A stretch of DNA of 27,741 nucleotides from Priapulus caudatus (taxonomy: Eukaryota > Priapulida > Priapulimorpha > Priapulimorphida > Priapulidae): NCBI RefSeq assembly GCF_000485595.1, contig NW_014577139.1:134052-161792 (forward strand), given 5' to 3'. A program made the position numbers and the translations under genes. Positions 16,571-26,604 of the stretch are shown here, piece after piece. The notes below the pieces were generated by a model, which ran no database searches, was not told the origin of the DNA, and worked only from the letters and a program-made list of their open reading frames with translations. Numbering within the stretch: position 1 is the stretch's first letter; the number at the start of each line of letters is the position of its first letter.

Positions 16571-16829
16571 GAACGGAAGTGTTAATATAATTACGTTAAT
16601 AGTTGAGCGAAACTTATAGTGTAATTATATATGTTAATCAAGAGGGTGTGTGTTAATATAATTATGTTAATAAGGAAGTGAATTGCTAGTATAATTGTTA
16701 GTTCAGAGCGGAAGTGTTAGTATAATTATATTAATTATGAACAGAAAGCGTTGGTACAATTATATTAATTAGAAACGGAAGTGTTGGTAAAATTATATTA
16801 ATTGAGGTGTTAGTATAATTATGCTAATT
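16571..16829 (+). repeat. AT-rich minisatellite, 30-40 bp units
   Basis: About eight imperfect units built as G-A-rich head (GAACGGAAGTG, GAGCGGAAGTG, GAAACGGAAGTG) plus tail (TTAGTATAATTATATTAATT). Units near 16571, 16705, 16774 are the best preserved. The head resembles an ETS site and the TTAATTA tail a homeodomain site. Confidence 0.8.
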
Positions 16830-17009
16830 GGGGGCAAAATCATCGTTGAAGGAAATCGGGTACGTGAATGTATGCGATTGTGGTTGTATGCGAAACAAAT
16901 TAAACTTAAATTTAAAGGTAACGGTTCGTTCAAACAAGATATACAAGGAGCTCCCTCCTCCGCCCCCCCCACTCACAATTTTGGTCTCTCGTCTCTCGTC
17001 GGGTCGGGG

Positions 17010-17163
17010 TCTCTCTCTCTCTCTCTCCACCTCCCTCGTCTCTTGCTCTCTATTCTCTCCCTCCCTCTCTCTCTCCCCCCTTTCTCTCTCTCTCTCTCTC
17101 TCTCTCTCCCTCGCCTCTCTCTCTCTCCCTCCCTCTCCTCTCTCTCCTTCCTCTCTCTCTCTC

Positions 17164-17197
<34 letters not shown>

Positions 17198-17245
17198 CCT
17201 CCTCCTCTCTCTCTCCCCTCCCTCTCCCTCTCTCTCTCTACGCTC
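17010..17245 (+). repeat. (CT)n tract with CCCT interruptions
   Basis: Long polypyrimidine run on +. The apparent 277-residue and 167-residue frames through it are mostly translations of the repeat. Confidence 0.9.
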
Positions 17246-17357
17246 GCGTCTCTCTATTTCCTTTTCCGTCTATCCCTGCGTGTCTTTCTGCTTTCCTCCC
17301 CTTCTGTCTCTTGTTCTTAATCGTGCTTTAACTCATCTATGCACTTCCCAGAACAAT

Positions 17358-17654
17358 ATGTTCCCACTGTCTGAGCACTCTCTACTGTCGTCGTCTGCTG
17401 TGCCTACCCCGCTCTCCACGCCACGCACTTCTCACACCAATCTCCCCTCACGCCCACACCCACCAGCCTGCTCGTCTTCCGGTTGCGCTCACAACACTTG
17501 TGCTAGTGACTCCGACGGCCGTGAGGAAGAAGGCAAGCGAGCGGTTGGCGGAGAAGCGCAGCCGCAGAAAGAAGTTTGGCTGGCGCGAGAAGGCAGCCGC
17601 AGTTTGTGGGCGGAAAAGCAGTGGCAAACATCGACCTGTCTTATACTAATGTAG
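17358..17654 (+). CDS. Candidate coding exon, 98 aa, two open frames
   Basis: Acceptor-like ATGCACTTCCCAG ends at 17351; ATG 17358 has A at -3. The frame gives a Ser/Pro/Thr-rich first half (MFPLSEHSLLSSSAVPTPL...) and a charged second half to TAG 17654. A second frame is open from 17332 to 17649; its second half is strongly basic (VRKKASERLAEKRSRRKK). Which, if either, is used cannot be decided. It is downstream of a promoter-like cluster and separated from it by repeats. No family recognised. Confidence 0.3.
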   Translation: MFPLSEHSLLSSSAVPTPLSTPRTSHTNLPSRPHPPACSSSGCAHNTCASDSDGREEEGKRAVGGEAQPQKEVWLAREGSRSLWAEKQWQTSTCLILM

Positions 17655-18055
17655 CTCGCTGCTCAGTGAGATTCCAGCATCAACTTGTCTACCCCGCCGC
17701 AGATTTGTCGATAAATGTATCTAGGAAATCTGATGAACGTCAATATTTGAACATCGGGCGCGCACCATGACGGGCAAAACGTGATAACGTCAATATTTCG
17801 AATTCTCTGTGATGTGTCGCGGGGCGTGCGTGCGGATTTCTTGGGCGTAGTTTCGGGTTAATGTTTGCGTTGTAAGGGGGGATGGGGGCGTGTTACAACG
17901 TTTCGGGGCGTATCGTCGGTCGCCTTTAAATGCTTTGCATCATAGGAGGAAATCAGCATAGCTTATGCCGTTAGAATGTTTATTTACGCGCGTATCTTTA
18001 CTCGCCGCCCTATAATCCGCTGATTTGTGAATAATTGAAAAATGGACTAAAACTC
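17655..18055. other. CpG-rich sequence without a supported gene
   Basis: It contains CGTCAATATTT twice (17739, 17788) and G-rich runs (GGGGGGATGGGGGCG near 17876-17890). No open frame with support. Confidence 0.5.
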
Positions 18056-18109
18056 ACTCTCTCACAGCTTTCGCCAGCCTCTCTTGCCTTGTCGTATTCT
18101 TTACCACCT

Positions 18110-18132
18110 CTCTCTCGTACTCTCTCTCTCTG

Positions 18133-18206
<74 letters not shown>

Positions 18207-18305
18207 CTTTCTCTCGCCTCTCTCTCTCTTTCTCTTTCTTTTCTCTCTCTCTCCTCTCACTCATTCCTCTCTCTCTCTCTGCTCTCTCTCTCTCTCTCTC
18301 TCTCT
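18110..18305 (+). repeat. (CT)n microsatellite
   Basis: Nearly uninterrupted CT with a few TTT and GC breaks; Arg/Glu- and Leu/Ser-repeat frames on the two strands are artefacts. Confidence 0.95.
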
Positions 18306-19030
18306 ATACACCGCTCTGTTTTTGCACCAGTTTCTATCTCTCGCTATCCTTTGTTATGTTGATAAACAAACAAGAGTCAATCGGTAGTCGAAAACCAGTA
18401 ATAACCTATTTCGAAAAACGTGGATTTTCCTACAACGATCTATGATGCCCTATGTGGACGAAAAAGTGATAGAATTGCACATAAAGATCTTTTAAAGCGT
18501 TTTTCTTCGTTAACGGTTTTCTCTGAATTACGCGCTGTCTATTACAGGATTAACATATAAAAACATAATTATATTCCTCGCGTTCGTAAGTGCTAACTTA
18601 ATGAGACGTTATCTAAACGCGTATTTGTCATACGGCAATTCCGTCTGTGCAATAATGACACGTGTCACTCCTGTGCATGATCCGTTTACGAAATTAACGT
18701 TGTTTTAATTAATCGACCCGTATTAGGCCAAGTGTGTTATTTACATATTCGATATTATTAAATACTAGTCGTTAGGAAATCAGGTATTTACTCGAAAATG
18801 TTATCGTCAAAAAATTTATTTTCCACATTCTTTGGGAGTACTGGCTAGCTTATAGCTCTGAATATGTGTGCTGTTAGTTGACATCGACGGCCGAATCCCG
18901 ATGCCGCCAACGCGATGCAAAGCATGGCAAACTTCCGTGTTCATAGCCAGATAGTTCCGGCTGTAAATTTCAATTCGCTTTACAGACTTTCGTCGTCGTT
19001 CAGAGGCGGGGAATTAGAAAACTAAGCCGC
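18306..19030. other. No gene seen
   Basis: AT-rich with scattered CpG. No frame, repeat or RNA-like structure that I can support. Confidence 0.5.
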
Positions 19031-19059
19031 TTAGATAAGTCCCGCACTGCGGCCCACAT

Positions 19060-19335
19060 TCCAACCGCTCTCACGCGCGCGTCGCCACGCGCCACCTGGC
19101 CGACAGCGAGGTTTGGTCGCCTTCCGTGACGTCACGTGCCCTGTGAAATCGATGGTGGATGTGAAGCGAATCAGTGGATGTCAGTCGTCTCCGTTTACTT
19201 CCGCCTGCCGCCGAAGCCAGGAGGTGGGCGAGGGGTGGACTGACGTTCATCTGGCACTGCGAAAGTAGTTCTCTTGTTCGTTTTGCGAGTGGCTGGAGTC
19301 GTGACGTTCGCCAGTCGCGTTAAGATGGCGCCCGT
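19060..19335. promoter_or_regulatory. CpG-rich promoter-like region (CRE/E-box, ETS, YY1-like)
   Basis: TGACGTCA (19127-19134) is a full CRE and overlaps CACGTG (19133-19138), giving TGACGTCACGTG. ACTTCCG (19197-19203) is an ETS site on the minus strand. AAGATGGCG (19322-19330) matches the YY1 core often found at 5' untranslated ends. The adjacent ATG frame is only five codons. The combination resembles a TATA-less promoter; the downstream gene is not identified. Confidence 0.45.
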
Positions 19336-19547
19336 CAACTAGCAGACCCGCACTCACTGTCTGACGCTCTGTATGTTATTCCGGCTGCCCAACAAAAGAA
19401 TATAATGACACTGACGATGAGTGCGTGAAGTCGCCAGCCAAGAAACACAGCACACTACTGCGTCAGTGCTGGTAATCAACCTACACACACATCCAATATA
19501 TATACGCATAGGTTCCCCGACTGCCTTTAAAAGTCTATCATCTCTAG

Positions 19548-19965
19548 AACCTTTAACCTTATCATCTAACAGTGAATCCCTAACTTTAACCCTAACCTCT
19601 AACCATAATAAACCATAATCACTAATCCTAACACTAACCGATAACACTAACCCTAACGTCTAACCAAAACTCCTCAAACCATAAATCCTAACACTAACCA
19701 TTCAAACACTAACCCTAACTCTAACCAAAACCCTAACCATAATACTAACACTAACCATAACCCTAAAAGGGAAACCCAACACTAATCATAACCCTATCCC
19801 TAACTATAGCCATAACCCTAAACCAATCATGACACTAGCCATAACACTAACCCTAACACAAATCCTAACTCTAACTCTAAATCTAACCCAAACCATAACT
19901 ATACCCTCAATCTAACCCTAAGACTCTAACGCTCTAACCTTAACCTCTTACCCTAACCTAATTCG
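19548..19965 (+). repeat. Degenerate telomere-like (CCCTAA)n tract
   Basis: Many CCCTAAC, CACTAAC, CATAACC and TCTAACC hexa/heptamers with strong decay, same strand polarity as the arrays near 2 kb. No flanking inverted arms were found, so it differs from the three left-hand elements. Confidence 0.85.
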
Positions 19966-20393
19966 TAAAGCCCATCGCGTAAAAAACGTCCGCGTCCTGA
20001 AATAGGATTATTTACTAGTTGATCTAGAGACATCTATTGATATTGCTACCGCATCATGTAGAAGCCGCAACGCAATTTTTAACCTTTGACCGCATCGCTA
20101 ACTATGCGCGCCTGATGTAGCAAGCTTGAGGCAACTAATTCATTTATTGTAAACACCTTTCGCAGTTTCTCCATCCAGCCACACGAAAACTGCGCGCCGA
20201 CAAATCTCCTGCCCAGTAACACTTTACCTATGTGGACTCAAGACATGCAATTTAAAACTGCTGAATAGAGAGAAATTTCGCGGTAATTAAGCAGCCGCGT
20301 CGTCGCTGGCCAAATGGATGAGTACGCTGTGAGGCCTATTCATTGTCACGAGTCGCCGCGGCAGTAGCCAGTGCATGTCGATACAGGAAATGC
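19966..20393. other. Unique spacer before satellites
   Basis: No supported gene. CpG-containing sequence with no clear motif. Confidence 0.5.
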
Positions 20394-21545
20394 CGTCACT
20401 AACCGTCACGCATAACTAGCTGTCACAACATTACTAGCTATCACACATCACTAGCTGTCAAACAATACTAGCTGTCACACGTCACTAGCTGTCACACGGC
20501 ACTAGCTGTCACACATCACTAGCTGTCACACGTCACTAGCTGTCACACATCACTAACTGTCACACATAACTAGCTGTCACACATCACTAGCTGTCACGCG
20601 TCATAGCTGTCACACATCACTAGCTGTCACACATAACTAGCTCTCACACATCACTCGCTGTCACGCGTCATAGCTGTCACACATCACTTTTAAGGCTGTC
20701 ACACATAACAGCTGTACACGCATATACTAACTGCAACATCACTAGACTGTCACACACAAACAAGCTTGCTCACACGATCGCACTAGGCTGTCACAACATC
20801 ACTAGCCTGTCACACATCACTAGACTGTCCACACGTTCACCTAGCGTCAACATCACTAGCTGTCACACATCACTAGCTGTCACGCGTCATAGCTGTCACA
20901 CGTCACTTGCTGTCACACATCACTAACTGTCACACATAACTAGCTGTCACACATCACTAGCTGTCACACATAACTAGCTGTCACACATCACTTGCCTGTT
21001 CCAACACACAACACAGGCCGTCTCCACACATCACAGGCTGTCACACATCTACCTAGCTGTGGCACACATCACTAGCTGTCACACGTCACTAGCTGTCAAA
21101 CATCACTAGCTGTCACACGTCACTTGCGCTTCACACATCACTAACTGTACATGCATAAATAGGCTGTCGACACACTCACTAGCTTTGTCAGCCACCTTAA
21201 CTAGCTGTCACACATCACTAGCTGTCACACATCACTAGCTGTCACACATCACTAGCTGTCACACATAACTAGCTGTCATGCGCGAGTTGCGCTAAGGCCG
21301 TGGGTCACACCATAACTAGCGTCACACATCACTAGCTGCTCACACATCACTAAACCGGCTACACATCACTAGCGTCACACCGATCATAGCTGTCAGCCCG
21401 CGTCATATCTGTCACAGCATCACTCAGCTGTCACACGATCACTATGCTGTCACACATCACTAGCTGTCACACCGATAACGTAGCTGTCACACACCCATCA
21501 CTAGGCCTGTCACACATCACTAGCTGTCACACATAAACTAGCTGT
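20394..21545 (+). repeat. Satellite array A, 17-bp unit
   Basis: Tandem CACTAGCTGTCACACAT units; the 17-bp period is exact across clean stretches such as 20450-20690 and 21205-21270, about 60-70 units in all. Stretches at about 20690-20840, 21000-21060, 21120-21195 and 21285-21530 carry single-base insertions and deletions typical of uncorrected reads or old decay. Confidence 0.95.
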
Positions 21546-21575
21546 TTTTTTTTTTTCTTTTTTCATTCACAGATA
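21546..21575 (+). other. Poly-T junction between satellite arrays
   Basis: A T-run interrupted by one C, followed by CATTCACAGATAACTAGCTG, separates the last array A unit from the first array B units. Confidence 0.8.
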
Positions 21576-22577
21576 ACTAGCTGTCACACATTGCTATGTG
21601 TCACTAGCTATCATGTAACTATGTGTCACTAGCTGTCTTGTAACTATGTATTACTAGTTGTCTAGTGCTAACTATGCTGTCACACCTGTTCGTTTGTGTA
21701 ACTACTGTGTCACTAGCTGGTCTTGCCTAACTATGTGTCACTAGCTGTCTTGTAACTATGTGTCACTAGCTGTCTTGTAACTATGTGTCACTAGCTGTCT
21801 TGTAACTATGGATCACTAGATGTCTTGTAGGTATGTGTCATTATCTGTCTTGTAACTATGTGTCATTATCTGTCTAGTTAACGGTACGCTGTGTCACTAG
21901 CTGTCTTGTGAGCCTAATGCTGCTCAGTATGCATGCTTTTGAAGCTATTAATGTTCACTAGCTGCTTCTTGTGACTATGTATCACTAGCTGTCTTGTAGC
22001 TATGTGTCACTAGCTGTCTTCTAACTATGTGTCACTAGCTGTCTTGTGTAACTATGTATCACTAGCTGTCTTGTAACTATGTATCACTAGCTGTCTTGTA
22101 GCTATGTGTCACTAGCTGTTTTGAAGCTATATGTCACTAGCTGTCTTGTGACTATGTATCACTAGCTGTCTTGTAGCTATGTGTCACTAGCTGTCTTCTA
22201 ACTATGTGTCACTAGCTGTCTTGTAACTATGTATCACTAGCTGTCTTCTAACTATGTATCACTAGCTGTCTTGTAACTATGTGTCATTAGCTGTCTTGTA
22301 ACTATGTGTCATTAGCTGTCTTGTAGCTATGTGTCACTAGCTGTCTTCTAACTATGTGTCACTAGCTGTCTTGTAACTTATGTAATTCACTAGCGTGTCT
22401 TTAACTATGTTCATTAGCTGCTCTGTGTGCAGCTATACCGGGCGCCCCGAATTGCGGTTCCCCTGTCACTAGCTGTCTTCTAACTATGTGTCACTAGCTG
22501 TCTTGTAACTATGTGTTGCTAGCTGTCTTGTAGCTATGTGTCACTAGCTGTCTTGTAGCTATGTGTCACTAGCTGTC
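21576..22577 (+). repeat. Satellite array B, 25-bp unit
   Basis: Tandem CTATGTGTCACTAGCTGTCTTGTAA units, about 40 copies, with alternating variants (GTGTCAC/GTATCAC, TTGTAAC/TTCTAAC/TTGTAGC). Degenerate or foreign inserts occur at about 21880-21960 and 22370-22466. It shares TCACTAGCTGTC with array A. Confidence 0.95.
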
Positions 22578-23728
22578 GTAAATAAATTCATGGCGTCGCT
22601 ATAGCGCCCTCTAGTGCGGCTTCACGCTACACCGACCGCCAGCTCGTTAAAGCGCGCTTACAGCGATACGTATTCTCCTGCCGTTCTACGAGCGAAATGC
22701 TCACGAAACGTCGAGACTTGATTTTAATTATCAAAGAGAGAAGCCGATAGCGGCCAGCGATAATTATGATGTCTTTATCGATATCAGTGTCATAATTTCG
22801 CATGTACGATTGGCTCTCACTGCGCGTCTCGAGTTAATAATTAGTTTTGAGATCACATACGTCGACCGGCGCACGCACACGATGAAAAATAAATATCGGA
22901 AAGCGGCGAGGAAAGATTTCTTCGTATATATTGTACTCCGAGAGGGAGATCGGGAGAGGGAGAAAAATGCGCTAATGATTTCGTGTGACTTTCTTAGCGA
23001 TGGTCGCATGAGCGCTGCAGCGACTACTAATAATTATAACTAGCCGCATATCGCGTTGTTAACGATGCATATAATTTAATTGGTCGCCATGGAAAAAAAT
23101 CATCGCCGCCACTTTCAGCGCATAGCAGTTGGGGAGTGTTCTCTCGTGCGCATGAGCGAGCCACAACGAAGACACTCGTACGTTTGAAACCAATCGGCAA
23201 AATATACGGCAACGTGTTATCCAACAAACTCGCGTTGAGTGATGATAGAGCAGATCAAAGGTAGCGTGAGTGGAGTGAGCTGAGGCAGGAGAGCGTCGCC
23301 CAGCGAAACCTACCGCACAGCCTTCAGTCAATTATAAATCAGCGGCAGCAGCAATGATGATATACCGGCAACGAAATATTTGCGAATATTAAATTGCGCC
23401 GGAGAGCGCGCAGCGAGTCCCCGGTTGTATCTGTGAGCGGATTGCGCGCTGCTGCCAGATTTTACGCACATTTTACGGCGCCCCTAGTGCTTTGTAATGT
23501 TTCATGAGCAGTAAACTCGTTGGCGGTTACCCTCCGCTGCTGACTCGCGATTTCCTTCGCGATAAGAGCTAAAGTGGCGACTGCCAGCTCCCAATGTTGT
23601 AAATAGATTCACGCCTCTTCAAATGCCAAGTCGCCTCCGTGGGGCGTGGCGTGAACGCGTGCGTGCGTGCGTGCGTGCGCGCCGTGCGGCGGTCGACCTT
23701 AGGGCCAGGAAGATTTTAGGGAATAAAA
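22578..23728. other. CpG-rich sequence, no gene assigned
   Basis: Short frames on both strands (22764-23331) lack support. CGTG tetramers run at about 23656-23680. GCGCCCTCTAGTGCGG near 22609 resembles the vertebrate/bilaterian CTCF core on the minus strand. Confidence 0.4.
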
Positions 23729-23750
23729 ATGTCCGCCTTCGCTCGCCGTG
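23729..23750 (+). CDS. Candidate first coding exon
   Basis: AAAAATG (A at -3) opens ATG TCC GCC TTC GCT CGC CGT G (MSAFARR plus one base), ending at the strong donor G|gtgagt (23751). The CpG-rich upstream sequence could be its promoter. No matching downstream exon was proven; the frame at 25672 is one possibility but needs phase 1 continuity that I could not confirm. Confidence 0.3.
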
Positions 23751-23948
23751 GTGAGTGTAGCTGTGCGGGTAGATGTATTGTTCATGCGCTAGTCCGTTCT
23801 TAAAAGCTTTTATGACTGCTTGCTTGATAGACGGTGACTGGCCTGCGATAAGTATTCACGTTAAGCGCGTTACGAAGCCATCGCGCGCGTGTCAACTTTG
23901 TTCTTTTCACAACAACATGTGTGACAAATCACGTCATGTTCCAATCAT

Positions 23949-24013
<65 letters not shown>

Positions 24014-24078
24014 ATACTTACACACATAACACACACACACACACAGCGATAAACAACACACAACACACACACACACAC

Positions 24079-24109
<31 letters not shown>

Positions 24110-24119
24110 TCACACACAC

Positions 24120-24180
<61 letters not shown>
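23949..24180 (+). repeat. Long (AC)n microsatellite
   Basis: About 230 bp of nearly pure AC with minor ATAC and AAC breaks. The 233- and 197-residue frames on the two strands are Thr/His and Val/Cys repeat translations. Confidence 0.97.
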
Positions 24181-24183
<3 letters not shown>

Positions 24184-24440
24184 TGTAGTGCGCGGGCTTG
24201 TGTGTGGTGTGTGTTGTGCTGTAAGTGTGCTTGTGGTCGTGCGCTGCGTGCGTGCGTTGCTGTGCGTGCTGTGGCGTGCGTTGTGCGCGGTACCTCCGTG
24301 CGGTGTATGTGTGTACGTGCGTTGCGTGCTGCATGCGTACAATGCGTGCGTGAGGGTATTATAATGTGTGTGTGTGGTGTCGTGGCTGTGTGTGCTGTGT
24401 GCGGCTCTGTGTTGGTGGGTGTGCGTATGTATATCGGTGA
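24181..24440 (+). repeat. GT/GTGC-rich tract following (AC)n
   Basis: Directly at 24181 the strand bias flips from AC to GTGTG and GTGCGTGC motifs. The two tracts are complementary in composition and could pair as a large imperfect hairpin. Confidence 0.85.
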
Positions 24441-24463
24441 TAGTTGGCCGTGTTTGCCCTCTC

Positions 24464-24601
24464 ATGAAGTATAGACCGCTGCTACTCCGGTTAGTCGCTG
24501 TCAGTGGGGCTCGTGTTGTCATGGAGCATACAGAGATATTAGTGCTGCGTTATGTGTTGCTGATGTCGTGGAAGACAGATGGCGTTTTTTCTGTTTGCTG
24601 A
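24464..24601 (+). CDS. Weak small ORF, 45 aa
   Basis: ATG 24464 to TGA 24601 reads MKYRPLLLRLVAVSGARVVM and continues with hydrophobic/charged residues. It lies just after the GT-rich tract, with no splice or promoter support; probably chance. Confidence 0.12.
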   Translation: MKYRPLLLRLVAVSGARVVMEHTEILVLRYVLLMSWKTDGVFSVC

Positions 24602-24708
24602 TCGAGTTTGATATTGTAGTGAAAAACAGACGCACTCGTCGTGATCGGTGAGCACAGCAGCGGTCCGCCAAGGCAGGAGCGTCAGTGCTGAATTCTAACC
24701 CAATGTGG

Positions 24709-24763
24709 AATTTTTAATTAATTAATTATTAATTAAAGTGCAGAAAAAATTAATAATTAAGGG
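24709..24763. repeat. AT palindromes (TTAATTAATTAATTATTAATT)
   Basis: TTAATTATTAATT near 24718-24736 pairs with AATTAATAATTAA near 24748-24760 around AAGTGCAG, forming a stable AT hairpin. Confidence 0.75.
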
Positions 24764-25671
24764 ATGCCGGATGGAGTGGACAAGCGCTGCAGGTGGGGGA
24801 GGACTGTTGGTTTGCCCTTCAGCCTGTGTTGGTAAAGTCTACAAGCCAGCGGCCACCTAGCGGAAGTTGAACTGAAAACGTGCCACTCGTGTGTGTCGCG
24901 TCAGACTAGCGACACGGCCACAATATAGTCGGCACAACCACTCATAGTTGGCAGGCTGTCAGTACTGTGTGGGTATACAGGCCTACGACCCCTGCGTCCA
25001 ATGCTCATGTCCTGGCGCGGATGCGCGCATATTCGTTCGTATGTTCAGAGGTGTAGTGTCGGTGTCATAAATTACCGAGAGGCTAAAATTACGCAAGTTA
25101 ATTAACCCCGGTTTGGGAAGATGGCGTGAATGCAAGATTTTAGTGCGCATGAAGTGAAACCGATCAAAAGATCACAGGGCAATACTATAAATGACAGCAC
25201 TCAGATTTCATAGCACCCTGAGCACATTTATATTCTCATCGGATGTTCCAATTAATTATATGGTCGAGTGTCTGATTCGATATCACTCCTCTTACTCTCT
25301 ATATATATAGCGGTATAATATAGGTACAGGTTAAAAGTAATTGCTTAATCTTAGATTACATGCTTATCTACTGCATAAGACATTTACTGCTCGTATGAGA
25401 AAAATGGCTAGCTCGCGTCGTCCGCTCTGGATGACCCTACGTAGATGTAAGATTATGTAATTTGTTCCCTCGATTCTACAAGCACGTGAAGAATGGCTGC
25501 GCAGCTCTAAATGCTATGTGTCGAGCTAGATATAAAACACTAGGACTTCACAAGTTGTCTATATTATATAGCCGTTACTCATGCTACATTAATCTCTCGT
25601 GTCCATATCGCTTGATCCTCACAATATTATATAAGTACTAGATTATTAATTATTTGTATGTGTTTCTATAG
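24764..25671. other. No gene seen
   Basis: It contains another AAGATGGCG (25118-25126), a YY1-like core, and an AT-rich tail with a pyrimidine tract leading to the 25671 acceptor. No supported exon. Confidence 0.45.
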
Positions 25672-25806
25672 CTGTGGGTTCCGCACTTGAAGTCTCGATA
25701 CATTGATCTGATCTATGATTTATTCTATACATTATATTTAAGTGTGTCTTATGCCCTAGTCGTATGTGCCATACATGATATGAAGATCATGGCGGTCGAT
25801 GCATGA
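25672..25806 (+). CDS. Candidate terminal exon, 44 codons
   Basis: Acceptor GTATGTGTTTCTATAG precedes a frame reading LWVPHLKSRYIDLIYDLFYT and on through a Leu/Val/Ser-rich stretch to TGA 25804-25806. An AATAAA follows 78 nt later. The hydrophobic middle could be a membrane helix. Frame length alone could arise by chance, and upstream exons are unknown. Confidence 0.3.
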   Translation: MWVPHLKSRYIDLIYDLFYTLYLSVSYALVVCAIHDMKIMAVDA

Positions 25807-25883
25807 TGGCTATGCGATCGTGAGTTGTAATTGTTTTATTTTATTGTTATTAAGTTTGTTATGCATTATATACGTCGTTAATC

Positions 25884-25889
25884 AATAAA
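25884..25889 (+). terminator. Polyadenylation signal AATAAA
   Basis: Canonical hexamer in an AT-rich context downstream of the candidate terminal exon at 25672. Confidence 0.35.
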
Positions 25890-26041
25890 GAATTGATATA
25901 TATAGTTACGCCTCAGTTGTTCTGTGCAATGAGCCACACGTATCAGTCCGAGTCATTGGCAGTGCGGCAGGTGCGCTCATATTCCTGCGCCTACGGATGC
26001 GCGCATTAACGGCGATACACGTGCCACCACCGGGACCGTAG

Positions 26042-26401
26042 CCTCCGTGGATACACCATTTCCCGCAAGCAACCCTGATTCTACCAAAACTGATCGCGCA
26101 TACATCCGGCGACGCCAAAACTTCCCAGGACCGACTGCCCTTGAAACCGCGAGCCGAATCTGGAACGCCCGATGGCCAAGGTTTTCTAAGCGGCCAGCCA
26201 AAACTGGCCGAAGTGATGAGAATAGAGAGGGGCGAGAGGGAGAGTCGATTCAACACACAGGACTTAGACAATATTATCACGCGGGCAGGCAGGGGTAGAC
26301 AGATCTATGACACCCCACGGTGCATCCCCCTAAAGCCTAGCTTACAGTCGCGGAGACGCGACACCGCGTTATGCCTCACAGCACAGCTTCCAAGCCCATA
26401 A
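26042..26401 (+). pseudogene. Coding-like remnant with probable frameshift
   Basis: One + frame is open from 26042 to TAA 26401 (about 119 codons). It contains a protein-like stretch EVMRIERGERESRFNTQDLD and NIITRAGRGRQIYDTPRC. A second + frame, ATG 26371 to 26604 (77 codons), continues with SRSSVEVYAVLDRYEQIHLK. Overlap of two plausible frames suggests a decayed or frameshifted coding region, perhaps from a retroelement, but no hallmark domain was recognised. The minus-strand 124-residue frame is judged a shadow. Confidence 0.25.
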
Positions 26402-26604
26402 CCCCCTCCCGTTCCAGTGTGGAAGTTTATGCCGTTCTCGATAGGTACGAGCAAATCCACTTGAAATGTAGTACGGGAGTTATGCAGGCAGCGTGGCACG
26501 ATATTTACACTCGCGCCGAGTCACGGTTCTGTGTATCTAATGTTAAATATTTCTTGTTAGTGGCGGCCAGGAAAACGATCGAAAAGCTATTGATTGTAAT
26601 TTAA

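Noticed and set aside
16821-17331. Long Leu/Ser-rich frames of 277 and 167 residues
   Set aside because: Mostly CT microsatellite translation; only the part after 17352 was kept as a weak candidate.
19354-19647. 97-residue minus-strand frame
   Set aside because: It overlaps the degenerate CCCTAA tract and has no protein-like features.
20394-22577. CRISPR-like array
   Set aside because: Units are head-to-tail with no unique spacers of constant length and periods of 17 and 25 bp, which is a satellite.
22604-22622. CTCF-like site (GCACTAGAGGGCGCT on the minus strand)
   Set aside because: A good motif match but isolated, and the phylum (and so the presence of CTCF) is unknown; too weak to list as a feature.
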